Shown: positions 16,939-24,673 of the stretch, one piece after another
How the letters are laid out: every line of letters begins with the position of its first letter
How positions within the stretch are numbered: the first letter of the stretch is position 1
Assembly: GCA_002503825.1 (NCBI GenBank)
Contig: DASP01000014.1
Location: 264,017-328,016, forward strand
Reading direction: 5' to 3'
DNA: 64,000 bases
Source: Methanoregulaceae archaeon UBA467
GTDB lineage: Archaea; Halobacteriota; Methanomicrobia; Methanomicrobiales; Methanospirillaceae
Translations under genes and position numbers: made by a program
The notes under the pieces: model-generated
The model's input: only the letters and a program-made list of their open reading frames with translations
Database searches by the model: none
What the model was told of the DNA's origin: nothing

Positions 16939-18320
16939 TTCAACAGCCCCCATACCTTCTCCCGCGGCACCCTGACACCGGTAAAATACCAGAACTGTAA
17001 CACGGCCTGCCTGACAAACATCTCCATACCGGGAATTATTGTACAGCCCTTCTGGCGTGCATACCTGATAAGGGGAGTCTCGGGCGGGGTATACACGAGA
17101 TCAAAAACAGTCATCCCGGGTTTTAATAATTCTTTGTCCAGGGGACTTCCGCTTCCCGGGTACATGCCGACAGGGGTGGCATTGACGACCACGTCGGGGT
17201 TGACGGTTTCAAACGAGCTTACGGGCCCGTAACCGCAGTCAAAACGTAAAGCAAGGAGTTCAGCATTCTCGACGGTGCGGTTCAGGACCGTGACATCCAT
17301 GTCGAGAGACGTAAGCGCATAGACCGCGCTTGCCGCTGCCCCGCCTGCCCCGATCACTACAGCCCGTGAACCGGCTGAATCCGCCAGCGGCTCCCGTATA
17401 CCCAGCCAGTCGGTATTATACCCGGAAATATCTCCCGAACAGAAAACCAGCGTATTCACCGCACCAATTGCGTCTGCATGTTCATCGCAGATATCCACAC
17501 ATGAGAGTGCAGCAGCCTTATGCGGGATTGTGACCGAAAGGCCGCGGACATCAAGGTCGTGTGCAGTCCGCAGGATACGGGAAAAATCAGGGTCCTGGAA
17601 CCAGGTATAATACGCATTGATATGATAGAGCGGGTAGAGTGCATTGAAAAGCGACGGGCTTTTACTGTGGGTGCAGGGGTCTCCTGCGATACCGTATATT
17701 CTGGTGAGGGGGTCCGCACCCTCCGACAGGATCTTCCCCTCCAGTTCTGACGCTTCAAACGGCTCGATTCCTGACTTCCGGATACGTGCAACCGCACGCT
17801 CCCGCTCAGGCCGGATTGAACGCCCTTCTTTCAGGATCCTGCGGATCTCAAGGCAGGTCCCGTTGATACTCCCTGACGAGGTATCAACACAAAAATCAGC
17901 CGCCGCGTTATAATAAATTCTCCGTTCCTCGAGAACCTGCGATATTTCATCGCGCAACGGAAGATGTGTCAGGTGCGGTCTTTTTGTATTCATGATCCGC
18001 TTTTCGATCGTCTCCTCGTCCGCCTCCAACAGGATTATGACGCTGTCTCTCCTGAGCGCCTCGACATTCAACGGGTCAAGGACTGCACCCCCGCCTGTAC
18101 TGATAATGCAATCGCTCCCGGGGAGGGAATGTATGATCTCCCGCTCAACGGCCCTGAAATATTCCTCTCCGTCTGACTCGAAGATCTCATGCACCGGCTT
18201 GTCGCACCTCTCCTCGATAAGGTGGTCAGTATCATAGACCGGAAGCCCGAGGAGGCGTGAAAGAAGCTTTCCGACTTCGGTCTTGCCGGTTCCACGAAAA
18301 CCGGTGAGGATCAGTCTCAT
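16935..18320 (-). CDS. aroKE: Fused shikimate kinase / shikimate dehydrogenase
   Basis: 461 aa bifunctional enzyme for two successive shikimate steps (in reverse order along the protein). Residues 1-165 are a bacterial-type shikimate kinase: P-loop GFRGTGKT at 7-14, D32 in DTDHLIE, STGGGAV at 74-80, and KRPHL lid region. Residues from about 207 are shikimate dehydrogenase: HSKSPSLFN, VTIPHK with catalytic Lys, NTDWLG, and NADP fold VIGAGGAAASAV. Most archaea use an unrelated GHMP-type shikimate kinase, so this domain suggests acquisition from bacteria. ATGA overlaps on both sides. Confidence 0.95.
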   Translation of the reverse strand: MRLILTGFRGTGKTEVGKLLSRLLGLPVYDTDHLIEERCDKPVHEIFESDGEEYFRAVEREIIHSLPGSDCIISTGGGAVLDPLNVEALRRDSVIILLEADEETIEKRIMNTKRPHLTHLPLRDEISQVLEERRIYYNAAADFCVDTSSGSINGTCLEIRRILKEGRSIRPERERAVARIRKSGIEPFEASELEGKILSEGADPLTRIYGIAGDPCTHSKSPSLFNALYPLYHINAYYTWFQDPDFSRILRTAHDLDVRGLSVTIPHKAAALSCVDICDEHADAIGAVNTLVFCSGDISGYNTDWLGIREPLADSAGSRAVVIGAGGAAASAVYALTSLDMDVTVLNRTVENAELLALRFDCGYGPVSSFETVNPDVVVNATPVGMYPGSGSPLDKELLKPGMTVFDLVYTPPETPLIRYARQKGCTIIPGMEMFVRQAVLQFWYFTGVRVPREKVWGLLK

Positions 18321-19585
18321 ACCAGGCCCTCCCTCTTAAGAGAATCCCAGAACCCGGGAAACGACTTGTTCACACACCCTGCATCAAGCACCCTGACCGT
18401 GCCGGTGGCAGTGCCGAGGACTGCAAAACTCATTGCAGTGCGGTGATCGTCATGCGGGTCAATGCTTCCGCCGTGAAGGGGCGAAGGACGGATCGTTATC
18501 TCGTCATCTGAAATCTCCACATCTGCCCCGAGAGACCGGAGCCCTTCTGCGGTAATCCTGATCCTGTCACTCTCCTTGAACTTAAGATGCGATATCCCCC
18601 GTATCGTCGTAGGCGTCCGGGCACATGCAGCGACCATACATAATGTCTGTACAGTATCAGGTGAAGATGACATGTTCACCCCGATACCATCAAGATCGCC
18701 GCTGCGTTCCACCGTCACCGATGAAGGTCCCATGCAGACAGTACACCCCATCCCTTTTAAAGCCGCAAGAAATGCCATATCCCCCTGGGTTGAGCAGGGG
18801 TTGAGGTTTCTGACGGTCACACTCCCACCTGCAATCGCGGCGATCGCAAAGAAATACGATGCCGATGAATAATCTCCCTCGACAGGGTAATCTCTTGCGC
18901 GGTACCGGCCGTTGCACCTGACATGAAAACGGGTGTACCCCTCCCTTTCGACGATCCCGCCAAAGAATTCAATCACATCACAGGTGATATCAAGGTAGGA
19001 GCGGGAAGCGGGCTCGCATTCAAGAATAAGGGTGATGTCATCATCTATACACGGGGCTGCCATGAGTACCGACGAGATGAACTGGCTGCTGACCGTCCCG
19101 TCAATAACGGTCGTCCCTCCCTTCAGCCTCCCTCCGGTCTTCACCGGCGGGAACCCGGTCTTTTCCAGGTACTCAATCCTTCCGCCAAGGCGGTTTAACG
19201 CGTCCACAAGGGGCCCGATCGGACGCTCCTTCATCCGGGGTGACCCGGTCAGGACAACCGGGTTTTGACAGAGAAGCGCAACCGAGAGGAGAAGTCGCAT
19301 ACTCGTACCTGAATTCTGCATGTCGATAACCTGCCCCGGCAGACACCGCGGACCTGATGCGCAGCCGGTAATCCTGACGTTGTCTCCTTCGTGTCCGGCA
19401 TGTACACCCATCTGGCCAAGTGCCCTGATAGTCACTTCCGTATCCCCGGATACGAGGGGATTTTTGATACACGATTCTCCTTCTGCAAGAGACGCAGCAA
19501 TAAAAGCGCGATGGGTATAACTCTTTGACGGGGGCGCATCAAAGACCAGGTCCACCCCTGACACTTTCCGCGTGATCATCTCCAT
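18317..19585 (-). CDS. aroA: 3-phosphoshikimate 1-carboxyvinyltransferase (EPSP synthase)
   Basis: Joins shikimate 3-phosphate with phosphoenolpyruvate. 422 aa. Substrate motifs: APPSKSYTHRA near the N-terminus, MQNSGTSMRLLLSVA, VDGTVSSQFISSVLMAAP-like segment, and HLKFKESDRI. ATG 19585 has GAGGT six bases upstream; an ATG two codons later (19579) overlaps the pheA stop as ATGA and is an equally good start. Confidence 0.97.
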   Translation of the reverse strand: MEMITRKVSGVDLVFDAPPSKSYTHRAFIAASLAEGESCIKNPLVSGDTEVTIRALGQMGVHAGHEGDNVRITGCASGPRCLPGQVIDMQNSGTSMRLLLSVALLCQNPVVLTGSPRMKERPIGPLVDALNRLGGRIEYLEKTGFPPVKTGGRLKGGTTVIDGTVSSQFISSVLMAAPCIDDDITLILECEPASRSYLDITCDVIEFFGGIVEREGYTRFHVRCNGRYRARDYPVEGDYSSASYFFAIAAIAGGSVTVRNLNPCSTQGDMAFLAALKGMGCTVCMGPSSVTVERSGDLDGIGVNMSSSPDTVQTLCMVAACARTPTTIRGISHLKFKESDRIRITAEGLRSLGADVEISDDEITIRPSPLHGGSIDPHDDHRTAMSFAVLGTATGTVRVLDAGCVNKSFPGFWDSLKREGLV

Positions 19586-20373
19586 GAGGTTACCTCGATT
19601 TTACTGTAGCAGCCCAGGTTTTTTACGCTCGTAACCGATTGTAATTCTTCCATCGCCTCCCTGCAGGCAGATGTCCTGATAAAATCGATAAAGAAGACAT
19701 AACTCCCGATTCCTCGGCGTGAAGGGCGTGACTCTATCCTGGTAAGATTGATCTTCTTTTTTCCAAAAATACCGAGTATTTCATAGAGAAGCCCGGGGCG
19801 GTCCTGCTGTGGATCGATGATTATGCTGCACTTCCCTGCATCATTGCTTATGACCCGGCTTGTCGATATTACCACGAACCTCGTCGTATTATCAGGATTA
19901 TCCTCGACGTGCTCCTGTCGGACCGTAAGCCCGTGAATATCTGCCAGATATTTTGAGACAATTGCCCCGGAGCCGGGATTTTTAAGCATCTCCCGTGCAC
20001 TCGCCGCATTGCTGCTGGTATGTATCACCTCTGCTCCCAGCGCCTCTATCACCCTGCTGCATTGTTCATGGGTCTGGGGGTGTGCGTAAAGCACTTTTAT
20101 CCCATAATCAGGGCCTGCAGAGACGAGATAATGGTATACAGGCATGAACAGCTCCCCGGTGATAAAGACATTGTGTCTGACCAGCCCGTCAAGTGACGGG
20201 CCCACTCCGCCAGCTTCGCTGTTTTCAAGGGGGATCAGGCCGGAAACAGTATTTTTCTCCACCTCGGAAAATATTTCTCCGATTGTAGGGACCAGCTGGA
20301 TCTCGTCCCCGAAGACCTTCCGGGCGAGTTCATGTGAGAACGTGCCTTTCGGACCAAGCGTAACGATCTTCAT
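19576..20373 (-). CDS. pheA: Prephenate dehydratase
   Basis: Converts prephenate to phenylpyruvate for phenylalanine. 265 aa, monofunctional. Catalytic domain starts TLGPKGTFSHELA; the PDT motif NTTRFVVIS is near residue 165. C-terminal ACT domain (RPGLLYEILGIFGKKKINLTRIESRPSRR, residues about 190-220) gives feedback control by phenylalanine in the family. No chorismate mutase domain is present. Overlaps tyrA by ATGA. Confidence 0.95.
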   Translation of the reverse strand: MKIVTLGPKGTFSHELARKVFGDEIQLVPTIGEIFSEVEKNTVSGLIPLENSEAGGVGPSLDGLVRHNVFITGELFMPVYHYLVSAGPDYGIKVLYAHPQTHEQCSRVIEALGAEVIHTSSNAASAREMLKNPGSGAIVSKYLADIHGLTVRQEHVEDNPDNTTRFVVISTSRVISNDAGKCSIIIDPQQDRPGLLYEILGIFGKKKINLTRIESRPSRRGIGSYVFFIDFIRTSACREAMEELQSVTSVKNLGCYSKIEVTSWR

Positions 20374-21194
20374 CGTCCCACCAGTGATTTAATCAAAAAA
20401 TCGGTCTCGTCGGACGCTTTTTCGCAATAGCCGTTGAAATTTTTTGCATTTTCCCTGAAGATCCCGCAAAATAGTTCTTCATCCTCCCCGTTTATGATAT
20501 CCCTCAAATCGCTGACTGAATGTTCACAGGCCGCGAGCACGGCAGGCACAAACGGGTTTAACATGAGCATATCCCCGTAGAGGCCCGGGTCCTGTGAGAG
20601 CAGCCGTCCCACGATACCCATTTCGATCTGGTATACGGGGCTCATGTACGGGCCGGTTACCTGCGGGTTCATACCAGTCCGCCGCATCGTCTCGGCGATA
20701 CAGAGGGACATGAAATGCGTAAGTCCCTGTACGACCGCCATGATCCTGTCATGCTCCTCAGGGGTGCTTATTGTAATATTTGCACCTTCATTTCTGAATA
20801 GTGCGGTCAGCGTCTCACGCGATGCGTCAGTGCACCTCGAAGGGCAGACGACAATGGTCTGCCTGCGAAGTGACTGTACAGAGGGCCCGAACATCGGGTG
20901 CAGGCCAATTACTTCGGACCGCGACTTCAACATCGCCTCCACCGGCGCTGTTTTAAGTGAGGTAAGGTCGCAGATCAGTTGTGACTCTGACAGATAGGGA
21001 GTGATCCGTTCAATTATACGGACAGTTTCCCTGATCGGAACAGATATCATTACGATATCGGATTTTTTTGCGATATCTTCCGGAGTAACAACTGTTTTTC
21101 TTCCTGAACTGAGGACTTCGTACCCGGCCCGTTCAAATACCCCTGCAAAAAGGGTGCCCATCTTTCCGGTCCCGCCGATAATGCCTGCCTCCAT
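20370..21194 (-). CDS. tyrA: Prephenate dehydrogenase
   Basis: NAD(P)-dependent oxidative decarboxylation of prephenate for tyrosine. 274 aa from ATG 21194. N-terminal Rossmann motif GIIGGTGKMG; catalytic His region GLHPMFGPSVQSL; helical domain with VQGLTHFMSLCIAETM. A TTG at 21209 would add five residues and overlap the preceding gene; AGTGAG just before ATG 21194 favours the later start. Chorismate mutase is not in the window. Confidence 0.93.
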   Translation of the reverse strand: MEAGIIGGTGKMGTLFAGVFERAGYEVLSSGRKTVVTPEDIAKKSDIVMISVPIRETVRIIERITPYLSESQLICDLTSLKTAPVEAMLKSRSEVIGLHPMFGPSVQSLRRQTIVVCPSRCTDASRETLTALFRNEGANITISTPEEHDRIMAVVQGLTHFMSLCIAETMRRTGMNPQVTGPYMSPVYQIEMGIVGRLLSQDPGLYGDMLMLNPFVPAVLAACEHSVSDLRDIINGEDEELFCGIFRENAKNFNGYCEKASDETDFLIKSLVGR

Positions 21195-21198
21195 GATC

Positions 21199-22185
21199 TC
21201 ACTTCTCAAGGATATGTTCTTTTATGGCGATTCCAAAATGGCGACCGCTCTCCATGGTACACCCGATAACCCGGTCTCCGGGTGAGAGATCAACGACCGA
21301 AAGCGCTGAACCGTCTTCCCTGACAAGGCGGATCGTCTCCGCGTTTTGCAGGACAAGACTCACATGTGCACCACCGGACTCTGCTTCAACCAGGAGAAGC
21401 GGCCTTTTCTCAATTTTTACCCGCCCCACGGTAACTTCATACAGATTACCCGATGCATCTGAAATACAGACCCGGTCCCCGATCTTTAAATCAGACAGGT
21501 ATGCGGTCTTTCCATCAGGGACCATGGCATATGCATGCACTGCACCTGCATTGACACGGAACGGCCTTGGGGAAACATACGGGTTTTCAAGGGTCTCTGC
21601 ATGGACAAGAAGGAATGCTGATGAGGTATTGCCGACAAGCATCCCCTGCCCGTCAGAGAGCATTGAACAGGTGTCGACACATACCCGGTCACCCATTCCG
21701 GCAGGACGGACAGACGTGACGGTAAACGCTTCAATCCGCGTATGTTCACCTGCTGCCCGTACAAGTCCGGCCACCTTCCTGATGACCGTGACACTGTCGG
21801 TGCGGAGAAGGATCCCCTGCGTTCCTTTTTCAAGCACATTCAGGGCAACTTCGGCTTCTTTCTCATCTTTTACGGCAGCAATAATACGGTCCGACTGCGC
21901 GACGAGGTTTTCAAGGGGAATCACGGTCCAGTCTCCACCGGTTACAATGACATACCCGTTCTTTGAATGGTTCAGAACCTCTGTTTCACTCTCTTTCCCT
22001 GAAATTTTTACCTCGAATACATCTTTTCCCGGCAGCAGGTCACCGTCAGGTGCGACCACCTTCACCCGGCCAAGTTCATGGACAGGACCGGCATGGTCGG
22101 CAACAATGACATCCGCACCGCTCTCGATTGCAGCAGTTGCCAGTTCCTTCTTCCACGGCCTGATATCAACCCAGAATTCCTTCAT
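21199..22185 (-). CDS. aroB': 3-dehydroquinate synthase II (AroB')
   Basis: Archaeal enzyme that makes 3-dehydroquinate from ADH (2-amino-3,7-dideoxy-D-threo-hept-6-ulosonate) with NAD, bypassing DAHP. 328 aa, family length. Recognised from KEFWVDIRPWKKE at the start, EAFTVTSVRPAGMGDRVC, SDGQGMLVGNTSSAFLLVHAE (within 205-230) and PFRVNAGAVHAY. Overlaps the ADH synthase stop as ATGA. Confidence 0.95.
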   Translation of the reverse strand: MKEFWVDIRPWKKELATAAIESGADVIVADHAGPVHELGRVKVVAPDGDLLPGKDVFEVKISGKESETEVLNHSKNGYVIVTGGDWTVIPLENLVAQSDRIIAAVKDEKEAEVALNVLEKGTQGILLRTDSVTVIRKVAGLVRAAGEHTRIEAFTVTSVRPAGMGDRVCVDTCSMLSDGQGMLVGNTSSAFLLVHAETLENPYVSPRPFRVNAGAVHAYAMVPDGKTAYLSDLKIGDRVCISDASGNLYEVTVGRVKIEKRPLLLVEAESGGAHVSLVLQNAETIRLVREDGSALSVVDLSPGDRVIGCTMESGRHFGIAIKEHILEK

Positions 22186-22967
22186 TTTCCCCCCTTCAAT
22201 GCCATTTCCGGCTCCATGTCCTCGTGAACCACGCGACAGAGCGCCTCAACAAACGCCCTCGGGTCGTCTCTCTGGAAGGCGTTGCGCCCGACACAGACTC
22301 CTGCACCACCGACCCTGCAGGAATCCCTTATCGCTGAAAGTGTCTCAATATCCCCGCTTTTTTCCCCGCCTGCGATCATGACCGGTACTGAACATGCCCT
22401 TACAATTCTGCCAAATGACTCGGGATCACCGGTGTAATTGGTCTTGATGAGGTCCGCACCCAGTTCCTCGGCGACCCTGACGCAGTGACCGACACTCTGG
22501 GGGGAGAACGAGTCGATTCCCTTTCCTCTCGGGTATATCATGACTAACAGGGGTATTCCCCACCTGTTGCAGTCTTTGACAATTTTACCCGCGGATTCAA
22601 GCATTTTAGACTCATTCGGCGCACCGAGGTTGACATGAATTGAGACTGCATCAGCACCGAGTGCGATCGCTTCCTCAACAGTGCAGACAAGAACCTTGTC
22701 ATTCGGGTCCGGATTCAGGGAAGTACTCGCTGAAAGGTGCATAATGAGCCCTATATCCTTTCCCTGCCTCCTGTGCCCTCTCTTCACCAGCCCTTTGTGA
22801 AGGACTATTGCGTTTGCCCCGCCTTCGCTGACTTCAGAGATGATCCTCGTCATGTCAAGAAGTCCGTCAATCTGTCCAAGGGTAAACCCGTGATCCATCG
22901 GGACTATGACTGATTTACCCGTGTTCCGATTCATTATCCGTTCGATTCTGATCTCTTTTCCAATCAT
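22182..22967 (-). CDS. ADH synthase (class I aldolase family), copy 2
   Basis: 261 aa TIM-barrel class I aldolase. By family it makes 2-amino-3,7-dideoxy-D-threo-hept-6-ulosonate from aspartate semialdehyde and 6-deoxy-5-ketofructose phosphate, the first step of the archaeal shikimate route. Motifs: KSVIVPMDHGFTLGQIDGL, SIHVNLGAPNE, Schiff-base Lys in ADLIKTNYTGDP, GVCVGRNAFQRDDP. It follows copy 1 with no gap (TGA directly followed by ATG) and precedes DHQ synthase II. The two copies are clearly paralogous; one may serve as fructose-bisphosphate aldolase instead. Confidence 0.9.
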   Translation of the reverse strand: MIGKEIRIERIMNRNTGKSVIVPMDHGFTLGQIDGLLDMTRIISEVSEGGANAIVLHKGLVKRGHRRQGKDIGLIMHLSASTSLNPDPNDKVLVCTVEEAIALGADAVSIHVNLGAPNESKMLESAGKIVKDCNRWGIPLLVMIYPRGKGIDSFSPQSVGHCVRVAEELGADLIKTNYTGDPESFGRIVRACSVPVMIAGGEKSGDIETLSAIRDSCRVGGAGVCVGRNAFQRDDPRAFVEALCRVVHEDMEPEMALKGGK

Positions 22968-23765
22968 TCAGACCGCCTCAAGGAATTCAAGTGCTTCTAC
23001 TGCAGATCTGCCCTGATGCACGATAAGGGCTGCTGCTTTTAAAAATCTGTCAGGGTCCGGGTGCTGGAATGCATTCCTCCCGACAGAGATTCCGGCCGCC
23101 CCACCGTCCATGGCACCCTCGATCAGTTCAAGCGTGGCGAGATCGCTGGTTTTTGACCCTCCTGCAACCACAACAGGTACCGGGCATCCCCTGGTGACCT
23201 CCCGGAAGCTGTCCGGATCTCCGGTGTACACGGTTTTTACAATATCTGCCCCAAGTTCGGCCGCGACGCGGGCAGAAAGGCTGACGTGCTCAACCTGGTG
23301 TTCGTTTTCAATATTTCTCCCCCTCGGGTACATCATCGCAAGGAGCGGCATTCCCCACTCCATGCATTCAATGGCAATCCGCCCGAGATCTGAAAGCATC
23401 CGGGCCTCAGAATCTGCACCGATATTAACATGCATCGATACCGCATCGGCTCCCATCCGAAGGGCGTGTGTCACCGTGTTTACCAGGACCTTGTCATTCG
23501 GGTCGGGCCCGATCGAAGTACTTGCCGAGAGATGAAGGATAAGTCCCACATCCCGGCCGCCACGGCGGTGGCCGTGCAGAGCGAGACCTACATGACCAAG
23601 CACGGCATTTGCACCCCCTTCTGCCATAAGGTTCACGGCACGATCAAGATCGATGAGCCCCTCTATAGGGCCGTTTGATACCCCGTGATCCATCGGAACG
23701 ATAATTGTTTTTCCAGTGTTTCGATCCATAATCCTTTCAAGACGAATTTCTTTTCCTCTCATCAT
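22968..23765 (-). CDS. ADH synthase (class I aldolase family), copy 1
   Basis: First gene of the aro operon, about 265 aa, paralogous to the next gene (GKTIIVPMDHGVSNGPIEGL; SMHVNIGAD; Lys in ADIVKTVYTGDP; GISVGRNAFQHPDP). Two adjacent ATGs (23765, 23762) follow GGAGGAGGA; the second has the better spacing. A longer open frame to 23828 comes from TTG and lies inside the leader region, so it is not used. Which paralogue is the true ADH synthase is not decidable here. Confidence 0.9.
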   Translation of the reverse strand: MMRGKEIRLERIMDRNTGKTIIVPMDHGVSNGPIEGLIDLDRAVNLMAEGGANAVLGHVGLALHGHRRGGRDVGLILHLSASTSIGPDPNDKVLVNTVTHALRMGADAVSMHVNIGADSEARMLSDLGRIAIECMEWGMPLLAMMYPRGRNIENEHQVEHVSLSARVAAELGADIVKTVYTGDPDSFREVTRGCPVPVVVAGGSKTSDLATLELIEGAMDGGAAGISVGRNAFQHPDPDRFLKAAALIVHQGRSAVEALEFLEAV

Positions 23766-23800
23766 ATCCTCCTCCTGTCCCTGAAAACCAGAACGGTATT

Positions 23801-23977
23801 CAGAACAGGCGATAAAAGAAATACCCAAACCGGGTAAAATAGTCAGAATAGCGAAATACAGCCAGTGCTACCGGAGTTTGACATTCCTGAAGAACGGTTG
23901 CGGAGACCGGCTTTGTGCATGGTGAACAGACGTGGCTAGGTGCGATAAAAACGTTCACCGGCGAAAAAACACTCACC
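23801..23977 (-). CDS. Possible aromatic-rich leader peptide of the aro operon
   Basis: 58-codon ORF from GTG 23977 to TGA 23801, ending 35 bases before the first aro gene. Its last 19 residues read VFRYSDYFTRFGYFFYRLF: ten of nineteen are Phe or Tyr. The TATA box at 24006-24014 predicts a transcript start only a few bases before the GTG, so translation could be leaderless. The leader also holds the perfect inverted repeat GGTGAAC/GTTCACC (23922-23928 and 23954-23960) and a second pairing GCCGGT/ACTGGC. The layout resembles bacterial phe/trp leader peptides, but no such system is established in archaea to my knowledge, and T-rich sequence can yield Phe codons by chance. Confidence 0.35.
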
Positions 23978-24005
23978 TTGCATACTTCAGTTTTTGATCA
24001 GCATC

Positions 24006-24014
24006 TATTTAAAC
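24006..24014 (-). promoter_or_regulatory. Putative TATA box of the aro operon
   Basis: TTTAAATAG on the minus strand, about 245 bases before the first ADH synthase ATG and about 30 bases before the leader ORF GTG. It is the best TATA match in the gap between MBF1 and the operon. Confidence 0.5.
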
Positions 24015-24088
24015 CAACCTGTAATACCAGCCACGGCCGGAGATACGGAGATACGAAAAAAGTCATACGGCCCGGTATATTACAATGA

Positions 24089-24096
24089 AAAAAAAT
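24089..24096 (-). terminator. Oligo-T terminator after MBF1
   Basis: Eight T residues on the minus strand about 20 bases after the MBF1 stop. Confidence 0.5.
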
Positions 24097-24113
24097 AGGG
24101 ATCTTATTCAGGT

Positions 24114-24611
24114 TTAACCCTGTTTCTGGACTTTTTTAATGGATATTACATCCCCGAGCGTCGGCACGACTTTCCCCTGTTTTTTTCCGGATTCGGTTTC
24201 GGCCGGTACATCAAGGAGCCGGATACCCAGGGTCCTCTCAAGTTTTATCCTTAAGTCCTCCTCTGGAATCAGGTCCTTCTTCTCAACTTTCTTGATGAGG
24301 AGTTCCCGCTCCTTTATCTCCATGGCAAGGTCTTTTTGTGACCATCCCTTTTCCATGCGGGCCTTTTTAATGCGCTCTCCGTAATCGTCCACGATCTCGC
24401 CTTCCATCATGTCAAGGACATCACGGCTCTTACGGACAGGCACTTTGAGAGGTACCGCTGCAGAGGCGGGTCTTCTGCTGTCTGTCTTTTTTGCGTGCTG
24501 GACCTCGGTACCGTATTTTGCGCATTGCGCGCACACTTCAAGCTCGGCACCTTCGATTCGCACGGTCTTTGACGGGCCATTTATCCTGGCTCCACATAAT
24601 TCACACTGCAT
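24114..24611 (-). CDS. Multiprotein bridging factor 1 (MBF1) homologue
   Basis: 165 aa from ATG 24611 (MQCELCGARINGP), the usual archaeal MBF1 start; the frame is open for nine further codons upstream. N-terminal zinc ribbon with CELC and CAQC pairs; a basic linker; then a helix-turn-helix domain (YGERIKKARMEKGWSQKDLA, ERELLIKKVEKKDLIPEEDLRIKLE in two parts). MBF1 is a conserved archaeal protein linked to transcription and the 30S ribosome. Divergent from PAN1. Confidence 0.93.
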   Translation of the reverse strand: MQCELCGARINGPSKTVRIEGAELEVCAQCAKYGTEVQHAKKTDSRRPASAAVPLKVPVRKSRDVLDMMEGEIVDDYGERIKKARMEKGWSQKDLAMEIKERELLIKKVEKKDLIPEEDLRIKLERTLGIRLLDVPAETESGKKQGKVVPTLGDVISIKKVQKQG

Positions 24612-24673
24612 AAGCCTCGCAAACATCTTTATAATCATTTTTCCCTATATACTTATTCGAGGAACGAAACGAG

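Noticed and set aside
23829..23977. 25-codon ATG ORF in the aro leader (starting MHKAGLRNRS)
   Set aside because: It has no ribosome site, no aromatic cluster, and ends before the aromatic-rich part; the GTG frame is the more interesting reading.
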